The translations under genes and the position numbers were made by a program. The notes beneath the pieces are model-generated. The model ran no database searches and was not told where the DNA came from. It saw only the letters and a program-made list of their open reading frames with translations. DNA of 64,000 bases, taken from positions 67,722,001 through 67,786,000 of the forward strand of contig CM044877.1 of NCBI GenBank assembly GCA_024500155.1, written 5' to 3'. Positions 63,032-64,000 of the stretch are shown here, piece by piece (the stretch's first letter is position 1; every line of letters begins with the position of its first letter). Source of the stretch: Chenopodium formosanum. Its lineage: Eukaryota > Streptophyta > Magnoliopsida > Caryophyllales > Amaranthaceae.

Positions 63032-63296
63032 TGTATAAATATGATCAACAAAAACAAAAGAGTTGGTAATAATATAATCGTTCTACAAAGATTTGCTCAA
63101 AATTTTTGGTAATAAAAAATCGTTGTTGCTTCTCAATCAATTATAATCGTCCTATAATGGAGGGAGTATATTCAATTAGAAAAGTTTACATGACAATGAT
63201 AGTGGATGAAAACTTAATTAGTTAAGTGTGTAAATGAATACGATGAAGTATAATCAATCAATAATCAATAATCATCAATCATCAATCAATAATCAA
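63032..63296. other. AT-rich spacer with a lone Stowaway-type end and (AATC)n
   Basis: ATAATGGAGGGAGTATA at 63155-63171 looks like one end of a Stowaway element; I found no partner end. ATCA/AATC repeats fill 63256-63300. Confidence 0.4.
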
Positions 63297-63602
63297 TCAA
63301 TCAATATATTATACTAAATAACAAGCGCCTCAATGTGAGGATGACAAATGTCACTCTCTTATTGGCTTATCTTATTTATAAAATATATCTATATAATTCC
63401 TGTTTACATATTTAAGCATAGTTATTTTTGTTAAACTTCAAACAATAAAAACAAGTTTCTATACATGCATAAGATTTTCATAATTTCCTAACATAAATAC
63501 TGATTTAATTTTTTATAATAAATATATACTTTCCAGTACTACAAATAGTCCATAAAATCTTTTCAATCTTTATTTATAATTAAGTTAAAGAATAATAACT
63601 AA
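63297..63602 (+). mobile_element. Helitron-like 5' end, truncated
   Basis: TCAATATATTATACTAAATA with a preceding A and an (ATCA)n run matches the 5' end of the element at 28273-29071, which is also preceded by (ATCA)n. It is followed by CAATGTGAGGATGACAAATG against CAATGACACATGTCATC. No 3' end in the same orientation follows. Confidence 0.4.
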
Positions 63603-64000
63603 CTAGTATAGTTCCCGTGCGATGCACAGATTATAAATCAAATTATTAAACCCGTAGGAAAAATAAAAATAAAAACAAAGGTAATTCATTTACTATTAAA
63701 GGACTTGTACTAATGGTCAATAAAAAAAAAATTAAAGGAACGTTATTTGAATAGTATTTTATGTTATTTGATTTTCTTTTAATTTTTTATAATGTTATTT
63801 TATTAATTGAAAAATAATTGAATAATACTCCACATAGCTATATAAGAAGTGGACTAATTTATTTATATCTCCCGTTGAGAAAAAACTAATATTTTCTTAT
63901 CATACCATCCGCATCAGTAGCTACAATCAATCTAATATATACATGTTTTATTTACCCGTCGCACTCATTAAATTTAACTATATATACATTTAATGATTAC
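63603..64000 (-). mobile_element. Helitron-like 3' end, runs off the window
   Basis: On the minus strand: CTGTGCATCGCACGGGAACT, then ATACTAG followed by T. The hairpin GTGC-ATC-GCAC a few bases before CTAG is the Helitron 3' signature, and the same end occurs at 28273. The 5' side lies beyond 64000. Confidence 0.45.

Noticed and set aside
63155..63171. Stowaway element ending at GGAGGGAGTA
   Set aside because: No matching left terminus was found; kept only as a lone end.

Overview
This is nuclear DNA from a flowering plant, most likely a eudicot. The evidence is plant Ty1/copia lineages with tRNA-iMet primer sites, a Cassandra 5S-bearing LTR, L1-type LINEs whose ORF1 looks like DUF4283 plus a CCHC knuckle, Stowaway/Tourist/hAT MITEs, and a GDSL lipase gene with five exons. 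The mixture would suit Caryophyllales (a spinach- or chenopod-like genome), but that is a guess from repeat flavour; no marker gene is present. The window is an AT-rich, intergenic-type stretch made mostly of transposons. I find one convincing intact host gene: a secreted GDSL esterase/lipase (12098-18497, + strand, 5 exons, 355 aa). Its introns are packed with MITEs and a SINE, and it lies between a full-length short-LTR Copia element (6829-11701) and a second Copia element (19480-23198, minus). Layout. 1-2747: decayed minus-strand Copia remnant with a 121-bp LTR. 3165-5100: a Tat/Ogre-like Ty3/gypsy LTR (+), followed by a hAT-like non-autonomous element (5188-5823) and a 23-bp-period repeat (6187-6307). 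6829-11701: Copia-1. 12098-18497: GDSL gene. 18800-19364: hAT-like element with four internal hairpins. 19480-23198: Copia-2, internally deleted. 23667-23778: SINE. 24004-25814: a nest of three palindromic MITEs. 26184-26211: a retroposed insertion that is almost only poly(A). 26314-27515: a second SINE family split by a hAT-like element. 28273-29071: Helitron-like element. 29128-30102: Tourist MITE and SINE. 30713-36889: Copia-3, which carries a MULE-like MITE, a Tourist MITE, an integrase-segment duplication, a solo Cassandra LTR and a Stowaway MITE. 37020-38118: LINE 3' fragment. 38545-49000: a young full-length SIRE/Maximus-type Copia (10.46 kb, 1332-bp LTRs about 1% apart) with an intact 538-codon extra ORF. 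49770-49943: short Copia LTR plus primer site. 50133-53500: LINE fragment. 53619-56184: a second Tat/Ogre-like LTR in inverse orientation to the first, split by a hAT-like element with a perfect 8-bp target duplication. 56293-56698: unexplained coding-like fragments. 56699-62400: near-full-length LINE. 62456-63023: foldback MITE. 63297-64000: two Helitron-type termini. Only the GDSL gene looks like host function. The other coding regions are mobile-element proteins (Gag, protease, integrase, reverse transcriptase, RNase H, AP endonuclease), most of them broken by stops and frameshifts. The SIRE element is the most recent large insertion and the most nearly intact one. Boundaries were read by eye from termini and target-site duplications (TSDs); no alignments or database searches could be run.
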